Shown one piece after another: positions 22,377-32,254 of a stretch of DNA of 63,223 bases (position 1 is the first letter of the stretch; every line of letters begins with the position of its first letter). The notes under the pieces were generated by a model. The model made no database searches, was not told the origin of the DNA, and saw only the letters and a program-made list of their open reading frames with translations. A program made the translations under genes and the position numbers. Source of the DNA: an uncultured Bacillota bacterium (GTDB lineage Bacteria > Bacillota_I > Bacilli_A > Erysipelotrichales > Coprobacillaceae); assembly GCA_949290865.1 (NCBI GenBank), contig CASETM010000066.1, forward strand, positions 1-63,223. The letters run 5' to 3'.

Positions 22377-23803
22377 ATATAAACAGATACGCTTTTGGCA
22401 GCAGTTTTGAACTTTCCTTTCCCAGAACAATCAATAACTATAGAATCATTGACATGTCCTAAATAATCATAGAAAAGCATCCCAGCATATTTTTCACCAA
22501 CATACATTTCTTTTTCTCCGGAATTTTGATTTGACATGATAACAGCAGCAGGATCATGATTGTCATCCTGTCTTTTGACCCAGCCAATGATATGAGGATC
22601 ATCAAAGTAATCATCCTGATAATCATAGCAGTATGTCTTTCTTAAATAGAGAAGTTTATCTAATAATGCCTTCTTCGGTGAAATTTTTTCATATGCGATA
22701 CCATAATAATCACCATAAAAAACACATGGATATCCTTCGTTTCGCAAAAGGATCAGTGTATAAGCCAGTGGCTTAAACCAGTCATTGACAAATGAAGCCA
22801 GTGCCTGTGATGGCTCTGTATCATGATTATCAACAAAAGTAACTGAATTTACTGGAAATTTTTGCGTAAGTGTATTATTAAAAATCGTTCTCATGTCAAA
22901 ATGATCATCCTGGCTGGCATGATAAAACTGATAGTGTAAAGGAACATCAAATAATGACATGGAATAATTTACTTCCTCAAGATAAGAAATCAAACGTTTC
23001 AGGTCACCATGCCAGTATTCACCAACAGAAAAAAATTCTTTGTGAAACTGTTGACGCATATGAAGCAGAAAGTCTTTAAAAAAAGATGCGCGAATATGTT
23101 TGACAGCATCTAAACGAAAGCCATCAATTTGTGTCAATTCAACATACCATTGGGTCCAATGATATATTTCACGAACTGCTTCTTCATTGTGGAAGTCAAT
23201 ATCTGCTCCCATCAGATAATCATAGTTACCATGTTCATCATCAACTTCTTCGTCCCAGCTTTTGTTTTTAAAAAGAAAAATAGAATTATGATGAGTATTT
23301 TCATCATAGTCAATGCCATCAAAATGAGTCCAGTTCCAGCAAAAGCTGGAATATTTCTGATGTCTTTCTGGAAAAGTAAATTTTGTTGCAACTTTGATGA
23401 TTTCATCATCAGAAACTGGCTGTCTGGTATTAAGACGATTGACTTCTTTCGCTACAACAGTTTCGAATTCATCAGCGCCAATACGATGATTGAAAACAAG
23501 ATCTGCATAAACCTGAATGTGCTGCTGCTGCAAAGATTTGATACAAGAAAGATATTCATCTTTTGTTCCATATTTAGTGGCAATTGATCCTTTTTGATTA
23601 AATTCTCCCAAATCATACATATCATAGACACCATAGCCGGTATCATTCTGTCCACCAGCTCCTTTATATGCCGGTGGCATCCAGATGGCTGTGATGCCGA
23701 TATCATGTAAATGCCTGGCATCCTGTGCCAATTGCTGCCATAGATGTGTTTCTGGTTTGATATACCAATGAAAATACTGCATGATTACACCATTTGTTTT
23801 CAT
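22367..23803 (-). CDS. Cytoplasmic alpha-amylase (GH13)
   Basis: A 478-residue glycoside hydrolase family 13 enzyme resembling Bacillus AmyS and E. coli AmyA, cleaving alpha-1,4 glucans. Catalytic residues lie in DGFRLDAVKH (Asp nucleophile), GEYWHG (Glu acid/base) and FVDNHDTEP (Asp). The opening NGVIMQYFHWY is typical of this subfamily. No signal peptide, so it acts on internal glycogen or imported maltodextrins. GAGGTGA precedes the start. It stands alone, without sugar transport genes. Confidence 0.92.
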   Translation of the reverse strand: MKTNGVIMQYFHWYIKPETHLWQQLAQDARHLHDIGITAIWMPPAYKGAGGQNDTGYGVYDMYDLGEFNQKGSIATKYGTKDEYLSCIKSLQQQHIQVYADLVFNHRIGADEFETVVAKEVNRLNTRQPVSDDEIIKVATKFTFPERHQKYSSFCWNWTHFDGIDYDENTHHNSIFLFKNKSWDEEVDDEHGNYDYLMGADIDFHNEEAVREIYHWTQWYVELTQIDGFRLDAVKHIRASFFKDFLLHMRQQFHKEFFSVGEYWHGDLKRLISYLEEVNYSMSLFDVPLHYQFYHASQDDHFDMRTIFNNTLTQKFPVNSVTFVDNHDTEPSQALASFVNDWFKPLAYTLILLRNEGYPCVFYGDYYGIAYEKISPKKALLDKLLYLRKTYCYDYQDDYFDDPHIIGWVKRQDDNHDPAAVIMSNQNSGEKEMYVGEKYAGMLFYDYLGHVNDSIVIDCSGKGKFKTAAKSVSVYIKK

Positions 23804-23874
23804 ATATTCACCTCAATTATTCTTGTTCTTATTATAGCTTAATTTATATGAAAATACTGATTTTATTCAGAAAA

Positions 23875-23904
23875 TTGACATTTCTGTCTGGATAAGAGTA
23901 AAAT
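23875..23904 (+). promoter_or_regulatory. Promoter of the DUF815 ATPase operon
   Basis: TTGACA (23875-23880), 18 bases, TAAAAT (23899-23904), 26 bases before the start codon. Confidence 0.65.
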
Positions 23905-23929
23905 AAAGGCAATGAATGGAGGTTCTTTC

Positions 23930-25228
23930 ATGTATAAACTTATTTCAAATCTGATCTTGTATGGTCACATGGATCAGGATGAGATCCTGGTCAGATTAGC
24001 AAAATTATTAGATGATAAAGAAAAAAATGATGATGAATTACGACAGGCAATCTACGTTGAAATTAAAAGACTGCTGGAACTGGCAACACAGTATGGTTTT
24101 AACGACCATTTGTGGCACAATTATTTGACTTATATTCTAATGACAAATGAAAATCCCTTTAGTATGACATGTGAAAAGCAGGGAGCGAAAGAGGGAACGG
24201 TCAATCATTTTGCTCTTAATGATTTTCAGGTGTTCTATGATCTTTTTCATTATGATTTCAGTGAGATTGAAAAACGTCTGAATATTGACTGTTTTACAAC
24301 ACTGGCACATTATCAGGCATTATCTAAACCCGAACTGATGTATAACAAAAATGTATCTTTAAAAGTTCAGGAATTATCGAAACAATTGGAAAAAGCACAT
24401 AACAGTCAGGATTTTTTTAACATTGTTACACAATTCTATAAAGATTATGGGGTTGGAATGTTTGGCTTAAATAAAGCGTTTAGAATTGCAATCAGTGGTG
24501 ATAATTTTGTTGAATTAAAACCAATCAACAATATGGATGAAGTTGTTTTAGATGACTTGATTGGCTATGAAATTCAAAAAAAGAAGCTGTTGGATAATAC
24601 GATTGCTTTTGTGGAAGGAAGAAAGGCCAATAATGTTCTGCTGTATGGAGACAGTGGAACAGGGAAATCTACCAGTATTAAAGCTATTGTCAATGAATTC
24701 TATGATCGTGGATTAAGAATGATTGAAATCTATAAACATCAGTTTAAAGATCTGTCCAATATCATTGCGATGATCAAAAACAGAAACTATCGTTTTATTA
24801 TTTATATGGATGATCTGTCATTTGAAGAATTCGAAACAGAATATAAATTTCTAAAAGCGGTTATTGAAGGTGGCGTTGAAACAAAACCTGAAAATATTCT
24901 GATTTATGCAACAAGTAACCGTCGCCATATTATTAAAGAAACATGGTCTGACCGAGAAGATGTCGTTCAGCAAAAGGGTATTCATCAGTCTGATACAATG
25001 GAAGAAAAACTGTCACTTGTCAATCGATTTGGAATAACGATTAATTATTCAAAACCAATGAAAAAGGAATTTAATCATATTGTTCTAGAACTGGCACATA
25101 AAAACCATATTCAGCTGACAGATGATGAATTATTGGCTGAAGCAAATAAATGGGAACTCAATCATGGAGGAACTTCAGGACGAACTGCACAGCAGTTTAT
25201 TAATTACTTATTAGGATTGGAGAGATAA
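23930..25228 (+). CDS. DUF815-family AAA+ ATPase
   Basis: A 432-residue cytoplasmic ATPase of the DUF815 family. The first 190 residues are an alpha-helical domain; the ATPase begins with [18 protein letters not shown] and has Walker [11 protein letters not shown] and Walker B YMDDLSFE. Function of the family is not established; it is widespread in Bacillota and Proteobacteria. ATG 23930 has GGAGG in front. A nitroreductase gene begins five bases downstream. Confidence 0.85.
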   Translation: MYKLISNLILYGHMDQDEILVRLAKLLDDKEKNDDELRQAIYVEIKRLLELATQYGFNDHLWHNYLTYILMTNENPFSMTCEKQGAKEGTVNHFALNDFQVFYDLFHYDFSEIEKRLNIDCFTTLAHYQALSKPELMYNKNVSLKVQELSKQLEKAHNSQDFFNIVTQFYKDYGVGMFGLNKAFRIAISGDNFVELKPINNMDEVVLDDLIGYEIQKKKLLDNTIAFVEGRKANNVLLYGDSGTGKSTSIKAIVNEFYDRGLRMIEIYKHQFKDLSNIIAMIKNRNYRFIIYMDDLSFEEFETEYKFLKAVIEGGVETKPENILIYATSNRRHIIKETWSDREDVVQQKGIHQSDTMEEKLSLVNRFGITINYSKPMKKEFNHIVLELAHKNHIQLTDDELLAEANKWELNHGGTSGRTAQQFINYLLGLER

Positions 25229-25232
25229 AGAT

Positions 25233-25748
25233 ATGGATGCTATTGAATTATTAAAAACCAGAAGAAGCTGCAGAAGCTATCAGGAAAAACAGATTAGCGA
25301 TGAAGAACTGCAAACAATTTTAGACTGTGGATTAAATGCACCCAGTGCCAACAATCGCCAGGATTCTAAAATTGTTGTTGTTCAGGATGCAAAACTGATT
25401 GCAAAATTATCAGCATTGAATGCGGCAGTCATGAATAAGGATCTTGATCCGTTTTATGGAGCACCAACAGTATGTCTGATCCTTGTTCCTCAGGAAAGCA
25501 ATAATGGAGATAAAGATGGCGCTTTGGTTATTGGAGCTATGCAGGATGCAGCCTATGCTTTGAATATTGGTTCATGCTGGATCAATCGCTGTAAAGAAAT
25601 GTTAGAACTGGAAGAAGGGAAAGCATATCTTCAAGCATGGCATCTGGAAGGATATGTCGGTGTAGGATGCTGTATTTTAGGATATCCTAAAAACACTTTA
25701 CCAGAAAAAGAAATAAAAAAAGGCAGAGTCATAAAAGTTTCATGTTAA
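25233..25748 (+). CDS. Nitroreductase-family flavoprotein
   Basis: A 171-residue FMN-dependent oxidoreductase of the nitroreductase superfamily. The N-terminal LLKTRRSCRSYQEKQI contains the Arg-Arg-Ser flavin-binding segment, followed by NAPSANNRQDSKIVVV. The C-terminal part ends with GCCILGYP. Physiological substrate unknown. It is in an operon with the DUF815 ATPase and, through a 7-base overlap, the YbaK-like gene. Confidence 0.85.
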   Translation: MDAIELLKTRRSCRSYQEKQISDEELQTILDCGLNAPSANNRQDSKIVVVQDAKLIAKLSALNAAVMNKDLDPFYGAPTVCLILVPQESNNGDKDGALVIGAMQDAAYALNIGSCWINRCKEMLELEEGKAYLQAWHLEGYVGVGCCILGYPKNTLPEKEIKKGRVIKVSC

Positions 25749-26263
25749 ATAATAGACCAGATGATCAAAGACTGCAAAAGGAAATGATGGTCTATGACCT
25801 GCTGGAAAGTCTAAATGTTGCCTATGAACGGGTTGATCATGAACCAGCAATGACCATGAATGATATTATTGAAGCAGAAAAAAAGCTAAAGGTAAATATC
25901 TGTAAAAATCTGTTTCTTGTTAACAGTAATAAAAGTCAGTATTATTTGTTCATGATGGCAGGGCATAAAAAATTTAAAACAAAGATCATATCACAGCAGA
26001 TTGGAAGTTCAAGATTAAGTTTTGCTGACAATGAAGCTATGTTGAAGTATTTAAATATTACACCGGGATCGGTGAGTGTGATGGGGCTGATGAATGATCA
26101 GGAAAACCATGTCAAACTGTTGATCGATGAAGATATACTGAAAGAGGAATATGTTGGTTTTCATCCATGCATCAATACATCCAGCGTAAAAATAAAAACA
26201 CAGGATCTTTTGACGACAGTTCTGCCAGCAATCAATCACGATTATTCAGCTGTAAAATGTTAA
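25742..26263 (+). CDS. YbaK/ProX-type aminoacyl-tRNA deacylase (PrdX-like)
   Basis: A 173-residue stand-alone relative of the prolyl-tRNA synthetase editing domain, which hydrolyses misacylated tRNA such as Ala-tRNA(Pro). Typical pieces are VAYERVDHEPAMT at the N-terminus, KNLFLVNSNKSQYYLFMM with the lysine that binds the substrate, and GSVSVMGLMND. The closing HPCINTSSVKI matches the loop before the last helix. It starts inside the nitroreductase stop region without its own strong ribosome binding site, indicating translational coupling. Confidence 0.88.
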   Translation: MLNNRPDDQRLQKEMMVYDLLESLNVAYERVDHEPAMTMNDIIEAEKKLKVNICKNLFLVNSNKSQYYLFMMAGHKKFKTKIISQQIGSSRLSFADNEAMLKYLNITPGSVSVMGLMNDQENHVKLLIDEDILKEEYVGFHPCINTSSVKIKTQDLLTTVLPAINHDYSAVKC

Positions 26264-26296
26264 AAAAAACATCTTCTTATTGGGAAGATGTTTTTT
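26264..26296. terminator. Bidirectional terminator
   Basis: 13-bp stem AAAAAACATCTTC (26264-26276) with its complement (26284-26296). It serves both the YbaK-like gene and the AI-2E-family gene, whose stop lies in the loop. Confidence 0.9.
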
Positions 26297-27473
26297 CTAT
26301 CGTTGTTTCAGTGATTTTTATATGACGATAAGTAAGCATTCTGTTGGTAAGTTCAGTGACCAAAGTATAAAGACATGCCGAAGTAGGGACAGCTATTACA
26401 ATTCCAAAAAGGCCAAAAAGATCGCCAAAGGCGAGAATTGCCAGTAGTACCCAGATGCCTGGCAGACCAACCGACTGTCCAACAACTCTTGGATAAATGA
26501 GATTATCCTCCAGCTGTGACAACAATTGAAAATAGACCATAAACCAGAATGCCTGAAAAGCATTTTTTGATAGAATGAGAATTGCACCAATGAACATGGC
26601 AACAATAGGTCCAAAAAATGGGACAAAAGAGAATATAGCGATAATTGTTGCAATCAGTTCAGGATATGGGAATGTCAGCAATCTCATCGTTACATAATAT
26701 AATAGCCACAAGATACAGGCTTCAATAAACTGCCCACCAATAAAATCTGAAAATATTTTATTGGTTTTTTTGGCGTAGAGAAATATTATGCATGATATTT
26801 TATAACCAAAAACAGCAGCAGTTATTTTTCTAAGTTGTCTCAGATAAGTTTCTTTGTGACTCAACAGATAAAGTGAAAAAATAAAACCAGTAAATAGTAA
26901 ACCGAATTGAGACAATACATTTGATGCGTTTTCCAAAATTCCGCCAGCATTTTGTGATAATAATGTCAATATTTTTGACGTCATGTCTTGCCAAGGCATA
27001 TTAATAAGATTTTTAGTGGTTGATGCATTTTCTAAACGAAAATCCAAATGAAAATATCGAAAGATATCATCAATATTCTGGATGATTGCTTTTAAAAATG
27101 AGGATGCATTGCTAATGAGCAATGTTAAGCTATCAATTAGATTAGGAATGATTAGACTCGCTAGAATGATTACCAGAATAATGATTAGAATAATTGTCAT
27201 TATTAAGGCAACGCTACGCCTTTTTTTATAAAGAAAATTTGTTTTTTTGATATGTTTTTTTATGAGATTTTCAAAAAAAGTCATTGGCTGATTAATAATA
27301 TAGGCAATGATGATGCCATAGAACAGATATCGAATGGCATACAGCAATTTTCCTATAACACCCAAAATTGTTCCTATATTAAATAATGTAAAAATAAGCA
27401 ATATTGAAAACGCAGAAACGATAATACCTGTTTTTGCATTTTTGTATATATCCGCAATGAATTTATTTTTCAT
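26277..27473 (-). CDS. AI-2E-family transporter (PerM-like)
   Basis: A 398-residue membrane protein of the AI-2E/PerM family, with about eight hydrophobic segments: paired helices at both ends and a central soluble loop. The C-terminal FSFVPFFGPIVAMFIG and VGLPGIWVLLAILAFGDLFG are family signatures. Members export signalling molecules or exchange Na+/H+; the substrate cannot be inferred here. AAGGAGG places the start at 27473; reading on upstream (to 27656) would overlap the divergent response-regulator gene. Confidence 0.88.
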   Translation of the reverse strand: MKNKFIADIYKNAKTGIIVSAFSILLIFTLFNIGTILGVIGKLLYAIRYLFYGIIIAYIINQPMTFFENLIKKHIKKTNFLYKKRRSVALIMTIILIIILVIILASLIIPNLIDSLTLLISNASSFLKAIIQNIDDIFRYFHLDFRLENASTTKNLINMPWQDMTSKILTLLSQNAGGILENASNVLSQFGLLFTGFIFSLYLLSHKETYLRQLRKITAAVFGYKISCIIFLYAKKTNKIFSDFIGGQFIEACILWLLYYVTMRLLTFPYPELIATIIAIFSFVPFFGPIVAMFIGAILILSKNAFQAFWFMVYFQLLSQLEDNLIYPRVVGQSVGLPGIWVLLAILAFGDLFGLFGIVIAVPTSACLYTLVTELTNRMLTYRHIKITETTIEKTSSQ

Positions 27474-27566
27474 TTGTTTTCCTCCTTGATTCTTTACAAT
27501 TATACCATATCCATTCATAAAAGAACCATCAATTATGAATAAAGTCACCAATCTGTAAGATTTGAT

Positions 27567-27575
27567 TGTTATAAT
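27567..27575 (+). promoter_or_regulatory. Extended -10 promoter of the two-component/ABC operon
   Basis: TGTTATAAT (TATAAT at 27570-27575) 16 bases before the start codon. No good -35 box is present, which suits an extended -10 promoter. Confidence 0.5.
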
Positions 27576-27591
27576 GAAGATGGTGATAGAA

Positions 27592-28251
27592 ATGAAAATT
27601 ATTTTACTGGAAGATGATTTGCAGTTACAGGAAAGCCTGCAGTTAGCTTTAAACATTAAAAATCATGATGTAACCTGTATTGAAAGTGTAAAGCAGACAA
27701 AGAGGCTATGTTATAAAGATTATGATCTGGCAATTTTAGACATTCAGCTACCTGATGGTAATGGCATTGATGTTTGTCGTCATATCAAAAAGTGTGATGA
27801 TATCCCAGTAATCTTTTTAACAGCTAATGATCAGGAAGAATCAATCATTGCTGGATTGAATGCTGGAGGAGATGATTATATCACAAAACCATTCTCACTG
27901 AATGTTCTTTACGCACGTATCAATGCTGTAACCAGACGAATCAATAAAGTCATGACAATTGGTGACCTGAAGATAGACATGAAGAATTATCAGGTTTTTA
28001 AAAATGATAAGCCCATTAATCTAACTGCCATTGAATATGAAATTATTTTTGCCTTTATGAAAAATAAGGGACAGATTCTAACAAGGAATCAGTTATTAGA
28101 CCGTATTCAGGAGGTTACAGGAAACGTTGTTGAAAATAATACTTTAACAGTTCATATGAAAAGAATAAGAGATAAACTTGGTATTTTTGATGATCATTAT
28201 TATATTGAAACAGTGAGAGGAATAGGGTATAGATTTTATGAAAGAAAATAA
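27592..28251 (+). CDS. OmpR-family response regulator
   Basis: A 219-residue DNA-binding response regulator. The receiver domain has Asp8/Asp9, phospho-acceptor Asp50 (LAILDIQLPDGNG) and the Lys in YITKPF. The C-terminal winged helix ends with VRGIGYRF. It is the first gene of a five-gene operon (regulator, kinase, ABC ATPase, two permeases) like peptide-antibiotic sensing and export modules. Starts further upstream are in frame, but GATGGTGAT supports ATG 27592. It overlaps the kinase gene by 14 bases. Confidence 0.92.
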   Translation: MKIILLEDDLQLQESLQLALNIKNHDVTCIESVKQTKRLCYKDYDLAILDIQLPDGNGIDVCRHIKKCDDIPVIFLTANDQEESIIAGLNAGGDDYITKPFSLNVLYARINAVTRRINKVMTIGDLKIDMKNYQVFKNDKPINLTAIEYEIIFAFMKNKGQILTRNQLLDRIQEVTGNVVENNTLTVHMKRIRDKLGIFDDHYYIETVRGIGYRFYERK

Positions 28252-29320
28252 ACAGAAAAAAAGAATAAGATATATTTTTATAGGGATAGAGCTGCTTTTT
28301 GTGGCTTCGTGTTATCAGATTTATCAGTTTTTTTTCCATCTTTACAGCAGTACCATGGATGCTGTTAATCAAATCTATTTGCCAGGAATTGCACTTTTAG
28401 AAAATATTAATAAGTTTGATTTTTCAGAAATTGCGATGACGATGATCTTTATGGCTGTTATTTTTACTCTTGTTTTAACAGGTGCTTATTTTTACATCAT
28501 AGCTGTGATCAGGCGTCAGAATCAGCATGTTTTACATATTATTGATGAAATTAATAATAATGAATTTGTTCCATCGGTTTTAGAAGGTGAATATGGTTTG
28601 CTGGAAGAAAAAGTGTACAACATCAAGAAAAACAATGATCATTATGTTGAAATACTGGAAAATGAAAAGAAAGAAATAAGTACATATATTGAAAATATTG
28701 CTCATCAGTTAAAAACACCGTTAACCTCCATCAGATTAAATGAAGAAATCCTTAATTTAAAAACATCAGATGATCTCCTGTTAAAAAATCAGCAGTCTTT
28801 TTCTAGAATTGATCATCTTTTGGATAGTCTGCTTAAATTAACCAGATTAGAATATAATACGATTCATTTTGATCTGCAGCCAAAAGATATTCGTTTGTTA
28901 TTTGAAGGTGTTATACAGGATATTCAGCCAATGATCAATGATATAAAATTTATGGTTGAGATAGATGACTGTATCTTCTATTATGATGAACAATGGCTTA
29001 AAGAGGCGCTATATAATATTATTAAAAATTGTGTTGAAGAAAAAGTAACCGAAATCACATTATCTAATCACGTTTATCGTAATTCGATTCAGATTGTGAT
29101 CAAAGATGATGGTAAAGGAATCAAAGATGAAGACATGCCATATATTTTTGATCGGTTCTATCGCGGAAGCAGTAAAAAGAAAAATGGCTGTGGTATTGGT
29201 CTGGCACTAACGAAAGAAATTATCAGCAAGCATCATGGTCATATTCATGTTTACAATGATCAGGGAGCTGTTTTTGAAATCAACATACCATTGCTGGATA
29301 TAAAAGAGAAGGTGAATTAG
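28238..29320 (+). CDS. Sensor histidine kinase
   Basis: A 360-residue inner-membrane kinase with two transmembrane helices (about 9-33 and 66-91) and a short external loop of about 30 residues. The phospho-accepting His156 lies in IAHQLKTPLTSIR. The ATPase boxes are NIIKNCVEE (N), DDGKGIKDEDMPYIFDRFYR (G1/F) and GCGIGLAL (G2). The external loop is longer than in strict BceS sensors, so direct ligand sensing remains possible. It is translationally coupled to the regulator gene and directly adjacent to the ABC ATPase gene. Confidence 0.9.
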   Translation: MKENKQKKRIRYIFIGIELLFVASCYQIYQFFFHLYSSTMDAVNQIYLPGIALLENINKFDFSEIAMTMIFMAVIFTLVLTGAYFYIIAVIRRQNQHVLHIIDEINNNEFVPSVLEGEYGLLEEKVYNIKKNNDHYVEILENEKKEISTYIENIAHQLKTPLTSIRLNEEILNLKTSDDLLLKNQQSFSRIDHLLDSLLKLTRLEYNTIHFDLQPKDIRLLFEGVIQDIQPMINDIKFMVEIDDCIFYYDEQWLKEALYNIIKNCVEEKVTEITLSNHVYRNSIQIVIKDDGKGIKDEDMPYIFDRFYRGSSKKKNGCGIGLALTKEIISKHHGHIHVYNDQGAVFEINIPLLDIKEKVN

Positions 29321-29998
29321 ATGAAGATCATAGAAGTCAATAATATCACAAAAACTTATGGGTATGGCTTTAACAAAGTCAAGGTTCTTAATCATTTCTC
29401 ACTAAAAATCAACGAAGGAGATATGGTGGCGATTACGGGAACAAGTGGATCTGGCAAGTCGACACTGTTACATATCATGGCAGGACTAGAAAAACCTGAT
29501 CTGGGTGAAGTGATTATCGACAACAAGAACATTTATCAGCTGTCGCAAAAAGAACTGACTATTTTTCGTCGCAGAAAGATTGGTGTCGTCTTTCAGTTTT
29601 ATAATCTGGTACCAACGCTCAATGTCTATGAAAATATTGTTTTACCTTTGCATCTGGATGGTCAGCAGGAAGATCGGCAGTTTGTTGATGAACTGCTTGA
29701 TATGTTAGAACTGTCAGAAAAGAAATACAGCTATATTGATGAACTGTCTGGAGGTCAGCAACAAAGAGTGGCCATTGCTAGAGCATTAGCAACCAAACCG
29801 GTACTGATCCTGGCGGATGAACCAACAGGAAATCTGGATTCTGTTAATTCAAAAGAAATTCTGGAATTATTGAAGCTTTCACAGTTAAGATACCATCAGA
29901 CGATCGTTCTGGTGACACATGATGCACGTATTGCGGCTTATGCTGATCAGATTTATCGCATTGAAGATGGTAGAATCATGGGTGATTATAATGAGTAA
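29321..29998 (+). CDS. ABC transporter ATP-binding protein (MacB/LolD/BceA-like)
   Basis: Cytoplasmic ATPase of 225 residues with Walker A GTSGSGKST, signature LSGGQQQRVAIARAL and Walker B LILADEPTGNLDS. The GNLDS and LVTHDARIAAYAD ending place it in the MacB/LolD group, which pairs with FtsX-like permeases. GGTGA precedes the start; the stop overlaps the permease start by eight bases. Confidence 0.92.
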   Translation: MKIIEVNNITKTYGYGFNKVKVLNHFSLKINEGDMVAITGTSGSGKSTLLHIMAGLEKPDLGEVIIDNKNIYQLSQKELTIFRRRKIGVVFQFYNLVPTLNVYENIVLPLHLDGQQEDRQFVDELLDMLELSEKKYSYIDELSGGQQQRVAIARALATKPVLILADEPTGNLDSVNSKEILELLKLSQLRYHQTIVLVTHDARIAAYADQIYRIEDGRIMGDYNE

Positions 29999-31169
29999 TA
30001 CTGCTTTGAAACTGGCTTTAGCTTCAATAAAAAAAGAAAAGAAAAATTATCTGGTTATCTTTTTGATTATGCTGTTATCTTTTACAGCAATTATCACTGT
30101 CTATAATGTTTCATATAATGAAAGCATAAAGATAAAAAATGAAAAGGAAAGAAAGTATGGGAAATGGGACATTGTCTATGAAGATCTGAATAAAAAAGAT
30201 ATCAGTATCATCAAAAATCTAAAGGATTATGATCAGCTGATCAATGTTGAATGTACAGGGATTTTAAAATACAATCAGAAAATCATGAATTATAATAAGG
30301 ATTTCTTTAATATGGCAGCTATTGAATTGACGGGAGATATTCCTCAAAATAGTGATGAAATCATTGTCAAAAAATCAATTGGGAATATTGGTGATTATAT
30401 TGACCTCAATATTGAACAAACTGTAAAACGTTTCAAAATCGTTGGTGTTGTCAATGACTATGATAAAAACTGGTGTATTTATGCTTTTGATTATTTTACC
30501 TATCATTTGCCATCTGTTCATCATTATACTTTTATCAAGGGAAATATAGCGACTTATGAAGCGCCAGAGGATAAGTATATTTTTAATTTATTTTTGAATG
30601 ATGATCTCATACAGATAAAAAAAGGTTATTATAAAGAATCTTATGAAACGCAATATGTTGGATACATACCAGTGAGAAGCAACTTTAGTGATGAATCAAT
30701 TTTGAATATCATTATGGCCTTTGCTGTCGCAGGGATAGCCGTTGCAGTGGGATATACGATGATCCACAAGCAGGAACGACTGCTGCTGTTAAAAGGTCTT
30801 GGGATGGATGAGAATCAAATTCGAAGATACCTTTTTTACGAAACAGTATGCCTTGTGATTATTTCACTCATCTGTTCTATTGTTCTAGGGTTAGTTTTGA
30901 CTTTCTTTATAAGCTATGCCATTTATCTTTTGACAGAGCAATATTACTTTCATTTTACCCTTATGCCTTTATGTTCTTATCTGGGAATATTGGTACTGTT
31001 AACGCTTGTTATTGTTTACTTTACTTATTTTGTGTTGTTTTTTCGCTCTTTAGACAGTCTGATTTTTAGAAAGCAAAGGACGAAAAAAATAAATATCATA
31101 AAGCTGCAAAGATGCATATTTTTAATATTGCCAGACGAGAAATACGTCATCACTGGTCAGTGTTGGTAA
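29991..31169 (+). CDS. FtsX-like ABC permease, first subunit
   Basis: A 392-residue membrane protein with one N-terminal helix (about residues 18-38), a large external domain (about 40-240) and three helices near 242-265, 290-325 and 335-360, the FtsX/MacB layout. ATG 29991 lies in the end of the ATPase gene. Its C-terminus overlaps the second permease by 58 bases in another frame, so the last 20 residues are encoded jointly. Confidence 0.82.
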   Translation: MSNTALKLALASIKKEKKNYLVIFLIMLLSFTAIITVYNVSYNESIKIKNEKERKYGKWDIVYEDLNKKDISIIKNLKDYDQLINVECTGILKYNQKIMNYNKDFFNMAAIELTGDIPQNSDEIIVKKSIGNIGDYIDLNIEQTVKRFKIVGVVNDYDKNWCIYAFDYFTYHLPSVHHYTFIKGNIATYEAPEDKYIFNLFLNDDLIQIKKGYYKESYETQYVGYIPVRSNFSDESILNIIMAFAVAGIAVAVGYTMIHKQERLLLLKGLGMDENQIRRYLFYETVCLVIISLICSIVLGLVLTFFISYAIYLLTEQYYFHFTLMPLCSYLGILVLLTLVIVYFTYFVLFFRSLDSLIFRKQRTKKINIIKLQRCIFLILPDEKYVITGQCW

Positions 31170-32152
31170 GTGTGAATATGATTGCTTTGTATTTACTGTA
31201 TATTTTAAACAGTATCATCAGTTCTGGGTTCAATATACAGTTTCATGATGTTTATAAAATCTCTGATCTTTCTCAACCTGGATATCAGTATTATTATCGT
31301 AGTGAGGATAAAATGAATTTTGATCATCAGATCGTTGGTGATGACATCAGTGAACAGGTATATAGTAAGTATTATGATATAAGTGATAATATTGAAGAAG
31401 GATATCCTTATCTTATTGCAACTTATGAACAAAATGACACAGACCAATATGTCTTGTTTGATGGACAGTTGCCAGTAACGTATCATCAGTGTTTATATCG
31501 TACTTGGGGCAGCAGTGAATATTTTTCTATGGCTGATTCACGATATCAGATTGGTGATCTTGTAACCTTGAAAAACGACGAATCTATCCTAGAGTATGAG
31601 ATTACAGGTATCATTTTAAATGAATATGAGGATGATGAATTTTATCAATTAAATGATAGTTTTATTGTCTTTGAAAATACAATTCCTGATGATAAAAAAC
31701 AGTATTTTTATTCATTTTCCAATCATCGTGATCTAACAGAGTATTTTAATCAGAATTATACTGATTATCATCTGGTCAAAGAATATAATAACGCAGCATC
31801 TACGGAATCAATGGCGAAGTTATTTGTTTATGATCTGATCTGTGTTTTGATTGGAATCACGATCCTGGTACTGGTTTTAAATATTTTCATAGAAAAAAGC
31901 ATCCAGGATCTCAGGCTCTATCGCTGTTTAGGTATGACTTATATACAGATGTTCTGGTTAAATATCTTTATGTTTTTATTGATGATCATACCATTAACAG
32001 GAATTTATCTGGCCTGCATACAGAATATGATTCAAATGATATTATGCGTAGTATTTGTGCTGCTGATTGGTTTGTTCTTGGTTGGAAAAATCATGATGAA
32101 GATGAAAAAGCAATTTGAGTTTTTGCCTTCAGAGGTAAAAAGGTATTATTAA
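31112..32152 (+). CDS. FtsX-like ABC permease, second subunit
   Basis: A 346-residue membrane protein: a helix at about 15-35, an external domain of about 200 residues, then three helices (about 240-260, 280-305, 310-330). The C-terminal LRLYRCLGMTYIQMFWLN is the FtsX-type cytosolic loop. With the preceding gene it would make a heterodimeric exporter. The start lies 58 bases inside its neighbour with only a weak ribosome binding site, indicating coupled translation. A perfect palindromic terminator follows. Confidence 0.8.
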   Translation: MHIFNIARREIRHHWSVLVSVNMIALYLLYILNSIISSGFNIQFHDVYKISDLSQPGYQYYYRSEDKMNFDHQIVGDDISEQVYSKYYDISDNIEEGYPYLIATYEQNDTDQYVLFDGQLPVTYHQCLYRTWGSSEYFSMADSRYQIGDLVTLKNDESILEYEITGIILNEYEDDEFYQLNDSFIVFENTIPDDKKQYFYSFSNHRDLTEYFNQNYTDYHLVKEYNNAASTESMAKLFVYDLICVLIGITILVLVLNIFIEKSIQDLRLYRCLGMTYIQMFWLNIFMFLLMIIPLTGIYLACIQNMIQMILCVVFVLLIGLFLVGKIMMKMKKQFEFLPSEVKRYY

Positions 32153-32181
32153 ATAAAGTCATCAGCTGATGACTTTATTTT
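32151..32181 (+). terminator. Terminator of the two-component/ABC operon
   Basis: A perfect 30-base palindrome: AAATAAAGTCATCAG (32151-32165) directly followed by its complement, then T residues. Confidence 0.85.
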
Positions 32182-32205
32182 GTTAAAGACAGGCTGTTTT
32201 TCATT

Positions 32206-32234
32206 TTGCCTGGTTAACAGGAATATAGTAAAAT
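32206..32234 (+). promoter_or_regulatory. Promoter of the nucleoside phosphorylase gene
   Basis: TTGCCT (32206-32211), 17 bases, TAAAAT (32229-32234). Confidence 0.6.
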
Positions 32235-32254
32235 AGAAACAGGAGATGATGATA

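Noticed and set aside
27474-27656. Longer N-terminus for the AI-2E-family protein
   Set aside because: It would overlap the divergent response-regulator gene and lacks a ribosome binding site, while AAGGAGG precedes 27473.
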